Shown here piece after piece: positions 27,190-36,000 of a stretch of 64,000 nt of DNA; positions within the stretch are counted from its first letter, which is position 1; every line of letters begins with the position of its first letter. This stretch comes from Microbacterium paraoxydans (GTDB lineage Bacteria > Actinomycetota > Actinomycetes > Actinomycetales > Microbacteriaceae): the NCBI RefSeq assembly GCF_020524545.1, contig NZ_JAIVLG010000002.1, positions 310,001 through 374,000 of the forward strand, given 5' to 3'. The translations under genes and the position numbers were made by a program. The notes under the pieces were generated by a model that worked only from the letters and a program-made list of their open reading frames with translations, did not search any database and was not told where the DNA came from.

Positions 27190-28991
27190 GGGCGACGCCG
27201 CTCGACCGCGCGGAGAACCGGTGGTACCGGATCTTCGACAACCCGAGCCCGTTGCTCAAGCAGGCGCCGACGGTGATCGCGACCGTCGTCGCTGGGCTGC
27301 TCACCTGGTGGGTACCGGACTTGCCGGTCACCCATGTCGCGTCGGCCGTGGGGGGTGTCGCCCTGGTTCTCGGGGCGACGGTCCTCGCCGGGGTGCTCAC
27401 GGCGCGGGGGATGTACGACGGATGGGCCGTGCTGCTCATCCCGATCCTCGACATCGTCGGTCTCGGCCTCTTCCGCACCGGCACCGGCGGCCCTGGCGCT
27501 CTCTTCTCCGCTCTCATCCTGCTCCCCGTCGTCTGGTTGGCGGCGGCTCCCGGCATCCGCTGGGTCTTCGTGGTCGCGGGACTCACCTGCGTCGCGCTGC
27601 TGATGCCGTACCTCACCGATCCGCCTCACACCTCGACGGAGTGGCTCCGCGGCGTGGTGGCGCCCCTGGTGTTCGCCGCCGTCGCAGCGGTCATCAACCA
27701 GCTCGCCCGACAGCAGCGTCTGCGCATCGAGCAGGCGGAGGAGCTGGTGGCGGAGCGCACCAAGGCGCTCTCGGAGAACGTCGCGATGATCGTGCAGCTG
27801 CGGGACAAGGAGCGCCAGTATCGCGAGCTCCTGGATTCGTTCGAGAGCGTCTGGTCGTCCATCACCGCGCAGGCCGTGATCGCGACGACACGCGCGGGCA
27901 TCGTGACGGCGTGGAACCCCGGGGCCGAGCGTCTGCTGGGGCTCTCGACCAGCGAAGCGCTCCGAGACGTGCGAGTCGACCGGTTCTTCCCCGCGACGGT
28001 CCTGTCGATGCTGGCGGCCGAGCACGCCGACCGGCTGCCGGCGGCAGGTGACGGTGCGTCGGCGTACGGAGAGATCTCCCCGGGGATCCAGGCGTTGTTC
28101 GCGCAGGCCGATGCCGGGCTCCCGGTCGACGGCGACGTCGAGGTGAGGACTGCCGGGGGAACGACGGTGCCCGCCCGCGTGACCGTGAGTCCCCACAAGG
28201 ACGGCGCAGGTGCGCAGCAGGGATACCTGTTCGTGCTCACCGACGAGACCAGGGCGGTCGAGGTCGCCCGCATGAAGGACGAGTTCGTCGGCATGATCTC
28301 GCACGAGCTGCGCACGCCGCTCAGCGCGATCATCGGCTTCCTCGATCTGCTCCAGAACGACCCCGGCCAGCCGCTCACCAGTGACCAGCAGGAGTTCGTC
28401 TCCATCATCGAGCGCAACGCGCAGCGCCTGCTCAACCTCGTCGGCGACCTCCTCTTCACCGCGCAGGTGGAATCCGGTCGGTTCCCGCTCGATCGCGCGG
28501 ACGCGGACGTCGCCGAGCTGGTCCGCTCGGCTGTGGCGTCGGCCGGCCCGCTCGCGCAGCGCGCAGGTATCGAGCTCTATGCCGAGGTCGGCCCCGACCC
28601 GGTCCGCCTCGTGGTCGACGCCGGAAGGATCGGGCAGGCGCTCGACAATCTCCTCTCCAACGCCATCAAGTTCACGCCCAGCGGTGGCAGGGTCACGGCG
28701 CGGGTGCGGGCGGTCGACGCAGGAGTGGAGCTCTCGGTCAGGGACACCGGGGTCGGGATCCCCGAGAACGAGCAGGGGATGCTGTTCACCCGTTTCTTCC
28801 GCGCATCGACCGCGACACGCAACGCGGTACCCGGGGTCGGGCTCGGGCTCACGATCACGCGGGCCATCGTCCTGGCGCACGGCGGCACGATGGACGTCAC
28901 GAGTCAGGAGGGTGTCGGTACCGAGTTCCGCTTCGTCCTCCCCACCGCCCCTCGCACCGAAGTGCTCAAGACCCTGAGCCAGGTCGACTGA
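27186..28991 (+). CDS. Membrane PAS-domain hybrid-type sensor histidine kinase (no receiver)
   Basis: A 601-residue kinase. Five or six helices fill residues 27-180; a coiled coil (QQRLRIEQAEELVAERTKAL) leads into a PAS domain (about 215-360, with TRAGIVTAWNPGAERLLGLS). The HisKA box MISHELRTPLSAIIGF has phospho-His373; the ATPase domain shows the N box DNLLSNAIKFTP, DTGVGIPENEQG, FTRFFRAS and GVGLGLTITRAIV. The short membrane part has no large extracellular loop, so it may sense the membrane itself or an intracellular signal through PAS. Last of the seven coupled genes. Confidence 0.9.
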   Translation: MRATPLDRAENRWYRIFDNPSPLLKQAPTVIATVVAGLLTWWVPDLPVTHVASAVGGVALVLGATVLAGVLTARGMYDGWAVLLIPILDIVGLGLFRTGTGGPGALFSALILLPVVWLAAAPGIRWVFVVAGLTCVALLMPYLTDPPHTSTEWLRGVVAPLVFAAVAAVINQLARQQRLRIEQAEELVAERTKALSENVAMIVQLRDKERQYRELLDSFESVWSSITAQAVIATTRAGIVTAWNPGAERLLGLSTSEALRDVRVDRFFPATVLSMLAAEHADRLPAAGDGASAYGEISPGIQALFAQADAGLPVDGDVEVRTAGGTTVPARVTVSPHKDGAGAQQGYLFVLTDETRAVEVARMKDEFVGMISHELRTPLSAIIGFLDLLQNDPGQPLTSDQQEFVSIIERNAQRLLNLVGDLLFTAQVESGRFPLDRADADVAELVRSAVASAGPLAQRAGIELYAEVGPDPVRLVVDAGRIGQALDNLLSNAIKFTPSGGRVTARVRAVDAGVELSVRDTGVGIPENEQGMLFTRFFRASTATRNAVPGVGLGLTITRAIVLAHGGTMDVTSQEGVGTEFRFVLPTAPRTEVLKTLSQVD

Positions 28992-29084
28992 CCGCAGCGG
29001 CTGCATCGTCGCCGGGTTCGAGTCCCGCTTCCCTGATAGCCTGGTCGGCTCGGCACACGCGGGGCGGAAGGACGGACACGCACC

Positions 29085-30773
29085 GTGGGCTACATCGATG
29101 TCTCCGGAGTCTCATTGACACTCCCCGACGGCAGGCCGCTTCTCGACGAGGTGACGTTCCGCGTCGGGTCGGGTTCGACCAGCGCGCTCATCGGCCCGAA
29201 CGGCGCGGGCAAGACGACGCTGCTGCGCATCATCCGCGGGGATCAGCCGGCCGACGACGGGGTCGTGACGATCGAGGGCGGGCTGGGCGTCATGGACCAG
29301 TTCGTCGGCCACGGCGAAGCCGGGGAGACGGTCCACCAGCTGCTCGTGCGCGTCGCCCCCGTGCGCATCCGCACCGCGGCCGAGACGCTCGAAGCGGCGG
29401 AGAACGCACTGATCGACCGCGATGAGCATGACACGCAGATGGCATACGCGTCGGCGATCGCCGAGTACGCCGACGCCGGAGGGTATGAGCAGGAGACGGT
29501 CTGGGATCAGTGCACGATCGCGGCGCTCGGCTTACCGTTCGAGAGGGCGCGATTCCGTGACCTCACCACATTGTCCGGGGGTGAGCAGAAGCGGCTCGCA
29601 CTCGAGGCGCTGCTGCGAGGCCCCGACGAGGTGCTGCTGCTCGACGAACCGGACAATTACCTCGACGTGCCCACGAAGCGCTGGCTGGAGGAGCAACTGC
29701 GGCTCACCCCGAAGACCGTGCTGCTCGTGTCGCACGACCGGGAGCTTCTGGCACGTGCCGTCGATCGGTTGATCACGCTCGAGCCCGGTGGTGCGGGAGC
29801 CGCGGCCTGGGTGCACGGCGGCGGATTCGGGACCTATCAGCAGGCTCGGGCCGACCGGATGGATCGGCTCGACGAACTGCGTCGGCGCTGGGACGAGCAG
29901 CACGAGAAGCTGCGCACCCTCGTCGCGAACCTCAAGGTGAAGGCATCGGCGAACGACGGGTTCGCGTCGCGCTACCAGGCGGCGCAGACCCGACTTCGCA
30001 GGTTCGAAGAGGCCGGCCCTCCCGAGGAGCGTCCGCCCGCGCAGGACTTCGACATGCGCCTGCGCGGTGCGCGCACCGGCAAGCGCGCCGTGGTGGCTCA
30101 GCGCCTCGAGCTGACGGGGCTCATGCGGCCGTTCGAGGCGGAGATCTGGTACGGCGACCGCGTCGCCGTGCTCGGCTCGAACGGATCGGGCAAGTCGCAC
30201 TTCCTGCGGCTGCTCGCGCGCGGCGGCAGCGACCCCGACGCCACGCTCGGTCACGTCACCTCGACGGGGGAGCAGTTGAGCGCTGTCGCGCACACCGGTT
30301 CGGCGACGCTCGGCGCGAGAGTCGTTCCCGGTCTGTTCGCGCAGACGCATGCGCATCCGGAGTTCGTCGGGCGGACGCTCCTGGAGATCCTGCACCGGGG
30401 TGACGATCGCCGGGCGGGGATGCCCCGGGATGCCGCGAGTTCGGCCCTCGACCGCTACGGACTCGTACGGCAGGCTCAGCAGACCTTCGACTCGCTGTCG
30501 GGCGGGCAGCAGGCGCGGTTCCAGGTGCTGCTGCTCGAACTCTCCGGAGCGACGCTGCTGCTCCTGGACGAGCCGACCGACAACCTGGACCTGGAGTCCG
30601 CCGAGGCCTTGGAGTCGGCGCTGACGCGATTCGAGGGCACCGTGCTGGCCGTCACGCACGATCGATGGTTCGCGCGGTCGTTCGACCGGTTCCTGGTGTT
30701 CGGGTCGGGCGGCGACGTGTACGAGTCCGATGAGCCGGTCTGGGATGAGCGCCGCGTCGCCCGCGCGCGCTGA
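29085..30773 (+). CDS. ABC-F family ATP-binding protein
   Basis: A 562-residue protein with two ABC cassettes and no membrane segment, the ABC-F layout. Walker A motifs are GPNGAGKTT and GSNGSGKSH, signatures are LSGGEQKR and LSGGQQAR, and Walker B motifs end LLLDEPDNYLD and LLLDEPTDNLDLES. A charged linker (about 255-330, with KVKASANDGFASRYQAAQTR) joins them. ABC-F proteins act on ribosomes as translation factors or antibiotic-protection proteins; the subgroup is not clear from motifs alone. Start GTG at 29085 with GGAAGGA upstream. Single gene after the kinase. Confidence 0.88.
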   Translation: MGYIDVSGVSLTLPDGRPLLDEVTFRVGSGSTSALIGPNGAGKTTLLRIIRGDQPADDGVVTIEGGLGVMDQFVGHGEAGETVHQLLVRVAPVRIRTAAETLEAAENALIDRDEHDTQMAYASAIAEYADAGGYEQETVWDQCTIAALGLPFERARFRDLTTLSGGEQKRLALEALLRGPDEVLLLDEPDNYLDVPTKRWLEEQLRLTPKTVLLVSHDRELLARAVDRLITLEPGGAGAAAWVHGGGFGTYQQARADRMDRLDELRRRWDEQHEKLRTLVANLKVKASANDGFASRYQAAQTRLRRFEEAGPPEERPPAQDFDMRLRGARTGKRAVVAQRLELTGLMRPFEAEIWYGDRVAVLGSNGSGKSHFLRLLARGGSDPDATLGHVTSTGEQLSAVAHTGSATLGARVVPGLFAQTHAHPEFVGRTLLEILHRGDDRRAGMPRDAASSALDRYGLVRQAQQTFDSLSGGQQARFQVLLLELSGATLLLLDEPTDNLDLESAEALESALTRFEGTVLAVTHDRWFARSFDRFLVFGSGGDVYESDEPVWDERRVARAR

Positions 30774-30838
30774 CGATCGGTGCGAGTGCGGGCGAGGCGG
30801 TGCCGGGGCTTCCGCCCGAGCAGACCTCTGCGCCCGGG

Positions 30839-30844
30839 TAGGCT
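30839..30844 (+). promoter_or_regulatory. -10 box for a leaderless guaB3 transcript
   Basis: TAGGCT ends six bases before the GTG at 30851; no ribosome-binding site is present. Confidence 0.6.
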
Positions 30845-30850
30845 GGACGG

Positions 30851-31972
30851 GTGACCATGGAGATCGAGCTCGGCCGAGGAAAGCGCGCACGTCGCGCGTA
30901 CACGTTCGACGACATCGCGGTGGTGCCATCACGGCGCACGCGCAATCCGGAGGACGTGTCGACCGCATGGACGATCGACGCCTTCGGCTTCGACATCCCG
31001 GTGCTCGGGGCGCCGATGGACTCGGTCGTGAGCCCGCGGACGGCGATCATGCTCGGACAGCTCGGCGGCCTCGGCGTCCTCGATCTCGAGGGTCTGTGGA
31101 CGCGCTATGAGGACCCGGAGCCGCTGCTGGCGGAGATCGCCGGACTCGACCAGGGCGAGGCCACCGTCCGGATGCAGCAGCTGTACGCGGAGCCGATCAA
31201 GCCCGAGCTCATCACCCGTCGACTCGCCGAGATCCGTGAGTCCGGAGTCACGGTCGCCGGCTCCCTGACGCCGCAGCGCACGCAGGAGTACTACGACACG
31301 GTCGCCGCAGCGGGGGTCGATCTGTTCGTGATCCGCGGCACCACCGTGTCCGCCGAGCACGTCTCGAGCGTGGCGGAGCCCCTCAACCTCAAGAAGTTCA
31401 TCTACGATCTCGACGTCCCGGTGATCGTCGGTGGAGCGGCGACCTACACCGCGGCCCTTCACCTCATGCGCACCGGCGCGGCCGGTGTGCTCGTCGGCTT
31501 CGGCGGAGGGGCGGCGTCCACGACGCGTGCCACCCTCGGGATCCACGCGCCGATGGCGACCGCGGTCTCGGATGTCGCCGCTGCCCGCCGTGACTACCTC
31601 GATGAGTCCGGGGGCCGCTACGTCCACGTGATCGCCGATGGCGGCGTCGGCACCTCCGGTGACATCGTCAAGGCGCTCGCCATGGGCGCGGACGCGGTCA
31701 TGCTCGGGGTCGCGCTCGCTCGGGCCACGGATGCGCCCGGTCGCGGCTTCCACTGGGGTCCCGAAGCCCACCACTCGAAGCTGCCGCGAGGCCGCCGCGT
31801 CGAGGTCGGTGGAATCGGCACGCTCGAGGAGATCCTCTACGGCCCGGCCCCCGTCGCCGACGGCACCGCGAACCTCATCGGCGCGCTGCGCAAGTCGATG
31901 GCGACCACGGGGTACTCCGACCTCAAGGAGTTCCAGCGGGTCGAGGTCGTGCTCGCGCCGTACGAGGCCTGA
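30851..31972 (+). CDS. guaB3: GuaB3 family IMP dehydrogenase-related protein
   Basis: A 373-residue member of the IMPDH/GMP reductase family. It has the TIM-barrel motifs (AYTFDDIAVVPSRRT, VLGAPMDSVVSPRTA, IADGGVGTSGDIVKALAMGA, ADAVMLG) but no CBS domains. The loop that reads G-P-G-S-x-C-T-T-R in IMPDH is here VGFGGGAASTTRATLG, with Ser223 where the catalytic cysteine should be. GuaB3 from cyanobacteria is reported to be an IMP dehydrogenase, whereas the actinobacterial group has no known function. The missing cysteine argues against normal IMPDH chemistry. Probably leaderless; 16 bases before the SURF1 gene. Confidence 0.92.
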   Translation: MTMEIELGRGKRARRAYTFDDIAVVPSRRTRNPEDVSTAWTIDAFGFDIPVLGAPMDSVVSPRTAIMLGQLGGLGVLDLEGLWTRYEDPEPLLAEIAGLDQGEATVRMQQLYAEPIKPELITRRLAEIRESGVTVAGSLTPQRTQEYYDTVAAAGVDLFVIRGTTVSAEHVSSVAEPLNLKKFIYDLDVPVIVGGAATYTAALHLMRTGAAGVLVGFGGGAASTTRATLGIHAPMATAVSDVAAARRDYLDESGGRYVHVIADGGVGTSGDIVKALAMGADAVMLGVALARATDAPGRGFHWGPEAHHSKLPRGRRVEVGGIGTLEEILYGPAPVADGTANLIGALRKSMATTGYSDLKEFQRVEVVLAPYEA

Positions 31973-31988
31973 GGCCCAGCGCTCGATC

Positions 31989-32789
31989 GTGACGACTCCT
32001 GCTCTCTTCCCCCCGACCCTCCGCGAGGTCATGCTCCGGGGGCGCTGGATCGGGGTGCTGCTGCTCTGCCTCGTCGTCGCGGGGGTGTTCGCCTGGCTCG
32101 GTCAATGGCAGCTGGAGCGCGCGATCGACACCGATCCGCCACCGGCCGGCGCGACCGAGCAGGTGCAGCAGCTCACCGATGTCGTCGAGCCGGGCGAGTA
32201 CCTCCCGGAGCCGCTCGTGGGCCAGCGTGTCGAGACCGCGGGGAGGTGGATCCCCGAGGACTTCATCGTCGTGTCGAGCCGTTTCAACGATGGCGTCCAG
32301 GGGTACTGGGTGACCGGACAGCTGCGGGTCGCCGAGCGCGCGTCGATCGCCGTCGCGATCGGGTGGGCTCCGGACGAGGAGACCGCGGAAGCGGCCGTGC
32401 GCGAACTCGAAGCCGGCGCCGACGGGTCGGAGGTCGAGGTGAGCGGTCGGGTCATCTCGGACGAAGGCCCCCGGGTCCCTCCGCACTCCGCTCCCGAGCA
32501 GCTGGATCGGATGTCGCCCGCCGCCCTCCTCAGCCGTTGGCACGAAATCGAGCAGCTCGACGTGTACCGCCCCTATCTCGCCTCGACCACGGCGTCTGCG
32601 GGGCTGGTCGACATCTCGTCGCCCGCGCCCGAGGAGATGTCGCCGGTCAACTGGCTGAACGTCTTCTACGCGGTCGAGTGGGCCATCTTCGCGGGTTTCG
32701 CCTTCTACCTCTGGTACCGCCTGGCGAAAGACGCCTGGGAGCGCGAGGTCGAGGAGTTCGAAGACGCGCTCGGTCGGGAAACCACCTGA
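31989..32789 (+). CDS. SURF1 family protein (cytochrome oxidase biogenesis)
   Basis: A 266-residue membrane protein with the SURF1 layout: a helix near the N-terminus (IGVLLLCLVVAGVFAWLGQW) with the conserved GQWQLERA, an extracellular domain with GRWIPEDFIVVSSRFNDGVQ and GYWVTGQL, and a C-terminal helix (NWLNVFYAVEWAIFAGFAFY) ending in a charged tail. SURF1 proteins help assemble heme a-copper cytochrome oxidases, probably by heme delivery. The GTG start at 31989 gives the usual length. It may be co-transcribed with guaB3. Confidence 0.88.
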   Translation: MTTPALFPPTLREVMLRGRWIGVLLLCLVVAGVFAWLGQWQLERAIDTDPPPAGATEQVQQLTDVVEPGEYLPEPLVGQRVETAGRWIPEDFIVVSSRFNDGVQGYWVTGQLRVAERASIAVAIGWAPDEETAEAAVRELEAGADGSEVEVSGRVISDEGPRVPPHSAPEQLDRMSPAALLSRWHEIEQLDVYRPYLASTTASAGLVDISSPAPEEMSPVNWLNVFYAVEWAIFAGFAFYLWYRLAKDAWEREVEEFEDALGRETT

Positions 32790-32901
32790 TCATCGCGCGC
32801 ATCCGCGCGCGCAGCCGTGCGCAATTGTGCGCTCCCGGGCGGCGATAGGGACCTTCGTCAGGGGTCCCTCGGGCCATCCGGTGAGCGCTCGGTGACGAAT
32901 C

Positions 32902-32971
32902 GGGAAACTCCGTTGAGGATGTCCTGACCGCTCCGTATGCTCGCACCATGTGAGCGCGCTGGGAGTTTCCC
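32902..32971. repeat. Distant inverted repeat flanking the nuclease promoter
   Basis: GGGAAACTCC at 32902-32911 and its perfect complement GGAGTTTCCC at 32962-32971, 50 bases apart, one immediately before the -35 box and one about 20 bases after the probable start site. This looks like a paired operator. Confidence 0.45.
32913..32941 (+). promoter_or_regulatory. Housekeeping-type promoter of the secreted nuclease gene
   Basis: TTGAGG at 32913-32918, a 17-base spacer and TATGCT at 32936-32941, about 85 bases before the ATG. Confidence 0.6.
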
Positions 32972-33026
32972 CTGTGTGCCGTGACAGTCCTGAGAAGTGT
33001 CGAACCCGACCGAGGAGACAGCACCG

Positions 33027-36000
33027 ATGATGTCCGCCCCAGACGAGAGGAACCGCATGGTTCCCGTCTCGCACCGTAGAAGTCGGGGGCGCATCGGCGC
33101 TCTCGCCGTGACCTGCGTCGCCGCGCTGAGCTTCGGCTCGCTGGCCGCCGTCCCCGCCGCAGCCGACACCACGGGCACGGGGGTGGTGATCAACGAGGCG
33201 TACCTCTCCGGGGGCAGCGCGGGGGCGGCCTTTAAGAACAAGTTCGTCGAGTTGTACAACCCGACGTCCGCCGCGATCGCCCTCGACGGGATGTCGTTGC
33301 AGTACCGTTCCGCCAGCGGAACAGGTGCGTTCAACGGTGTCGCCGCCCTCACCGGGGAGATCCCGGCGGGCGGCTACTACCTGGTGCAGGGCAACAGCAA
33401 CGGCGCGAACGGTGCCGAGCTCCCCGCGCCGGATGCCGTCACCACGCTCACGCCGAGCGGGACCAACGGCACCCTCGCCCTCGTCGAAGGCACGGCCGCC
33501 GTCACTCTCACGCCGGGTTCGACGGTGGGGGTGGACGGTGTGGTCGATCTGCTCGGCTACGGCACGTCGAACACGTTCGAGACGAAGGCGGCCACGTCGC
33601 CGGCAGGGAACACCGACGTCAAGTCGTTCAACCGCACGGACGGGATCGACACCGACGACAACAGCGCGGATTTCGCGCTCTCGGCCACGATCACCCCGCA
33701 GAACTCCGGTGGCACCGACCCCGGGACCGATCCGGGCGAGGATCCCATCGCCGCCACGATCGCCGAGGTCCAGGGCACGACCGACGTCTCGCCGTTGAAC
33801 GGTGAGACGGTGAAGGTCGAGGGCGTCGTCACGGCCGACTACCGCACGGGCGGCTACAAGGGCATCGTCATCCAGACCGAGGGCTCCGGCGGCGCGACGG
33901 ACGCCACGCCGGGCGCGTCCGACGGTGTGTTCGTCTTCCTCAACGCGCTGTCCCCGACACTCGGGATCGGAGACCTGGTCTCGGTCACGGGTGCGGTGAG
34001 CGAGTACTTCGGACAGACTCAGATCACCCCGGCCGCTGCGGGCGACATCGCGGTGCTGACCGCGGGAGTCGGCGTCCCCGCCGTCACACCGCTTCCGGAC
34101 TCCGTACGCGGTGCCGATCGGGAGCAGTACGAGAACATGTACGTGGCCCCGGAGGGAAGCTACCGCCTGGCCTCCAGCCACCAGCTGTACAACTACGGAA
34201 CCCTCTGGCTGAACGCCGGTGAAGATCTCGCCGTCAAGAGCACCGAGACCACGCGTCCCGGTGACGAGGCTGCCGCGATCGCGGCGGCGAACCGTGCGAA
34301 CCGCATCCTGCTCGACGACGGCTGGTCCATCCAGGTGTCCAACAGCGGGCACCCCGGCGAGCAGCCGTACTTCACGAAGGACACCGTCGTGCGCAACGGC
34401 GACGTCGTGGACTTCGGTGACAACGGCTACGTGCTCCAGTGGGGCTTCGACGACTGGCGTCTGCAGCCGGTCGTGCCGATCGACGACTCCTCCTCGGCCG
34501 ATCTCAAGGTCGGGTTCGAGGCGACGAACCCGCGCACCGCGTCGGCGCCCGAGGTGGGCGGCGACGTCCAGGTCGCGTCCTTCAACGTCTACAACTACTT
34601 CACGACGCTCAAGAGCGAGGACTCGAACGCCCGGGGAGCGGCGAGCGCTGCCCAGTTCGCGATCCAGAAGTCCAAGATCGTCGCGGCCATCAACGGCCTG
34701 GATGCCGAGATCGTCTCCCTCATGGAGATCGAGAACTCCGTGAAGCTGGGCAAGCCCATCGACTCGGCGCTCGAGGACCTGGTCGCCGGCCTCAACGAGG
34801 ACGCGGGCGCCGAGGTGTGGGACTACGTGCCCACGCCCGAGGCGCTCAACGATGCAGCCACCACCGACTACATCACGAACGCCATCATCTACAAGAAGGA
34901 TGCCGTCACGACGGTGGGTGACAGCGCCACCGTGACCGATGAGAGCGTGTGGGGCAACGCCCGCGAGCCCATCGCCCAGGCCTTCGACATCGACGGACGT
35001 GTGGTCACGGTCATGGCCAACCACCTGAAGTCGAAGTCGCCGCCCCAGGGCGCCGGCGCCGAGCCGGCCGATGGCCAGGGCTTCTTCAACGCCGACCGGG
35101 TGAAGCAGGCGCAGGCCATCCTCGCCTTCACGGAGGACCTCGAGGAGACGACCGGCAGCGGCGACATGCTGCTGATCGGTGACTTCAACGCCTACAGCGA
35201 GGAAGACCCGATCGACGTGTTCACCTCGCAGGGGTGGAGCGACCTCGTTGCCGACACGGCATCGGGACAGTACACCTACACGTTCGACGGTGAGCTCGGT
35301 TCCCTCGACCACGTGATCGCTTCGCCGTCGCTGGCCTCGTCGATCACGGGTGCCGGCGTGTGGGGCATCAACTCTCCGGAGTGGAGCGACCGCGGCTACG
35401 CGTTCGGAGCCACCGAGGAAGGCACGCCGTATCGCTCCAGCGACCACGACCCCATCATCGTCGGCGTCTCCGCGGAGATCCCGCCGGTGAGCATCGACGT
35501 CGTCACGGTCAACGACTTCCACGGACGGATCGAAGCCGACGGCGCCGCCGCAGGAGCCGCGGTGCTGGCGGGTGCCGTGAAGCAGTTCCGTGAGGAGAAC
35601 CCGAACACGATCTTCGCCGGTGCCGGCGACCTGATCGGCGCCTCGACGTTCACCTCGTTCATCAACGACGACAACCCGACGATCGACGCCCTCAACGCGG
35701 CCGGTCTCGACGTCAGCGCCGCGGGCAACCACGAGTTCGACCAGGGCTGGGAGGACCTGCGCGACCGCGTGCAGGACCGCGCGGACTGGGAGTACATCGC
35801 GTCGAACGTGTTCGTCACCGAGACCGGCGAGCCGGCCCTTGCCCCCGCATGGGTCAAGGAACTCGACGGTGTGAAGGTCGGCTTCATCGGAGCCGTCACT
35901 GAAGACCTCGACTCGCTCGTCTCGCCGGAGGGCATCGCGGACCTCGAAGTCCGGAGCATCGCCGATTCCGTGAACGCGGTGGCCGACGACCTGCGTGACG

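Noticed and set aside
29014-29026. GGGTTCGAGTCCC, which looks like a tRNA T-loop
   Set aside because: No D-arm, anticodon arm or acceptor stem can be placed; upstream sequence is the kinase C-terminus. Chance match; also no sign of an integrated element.
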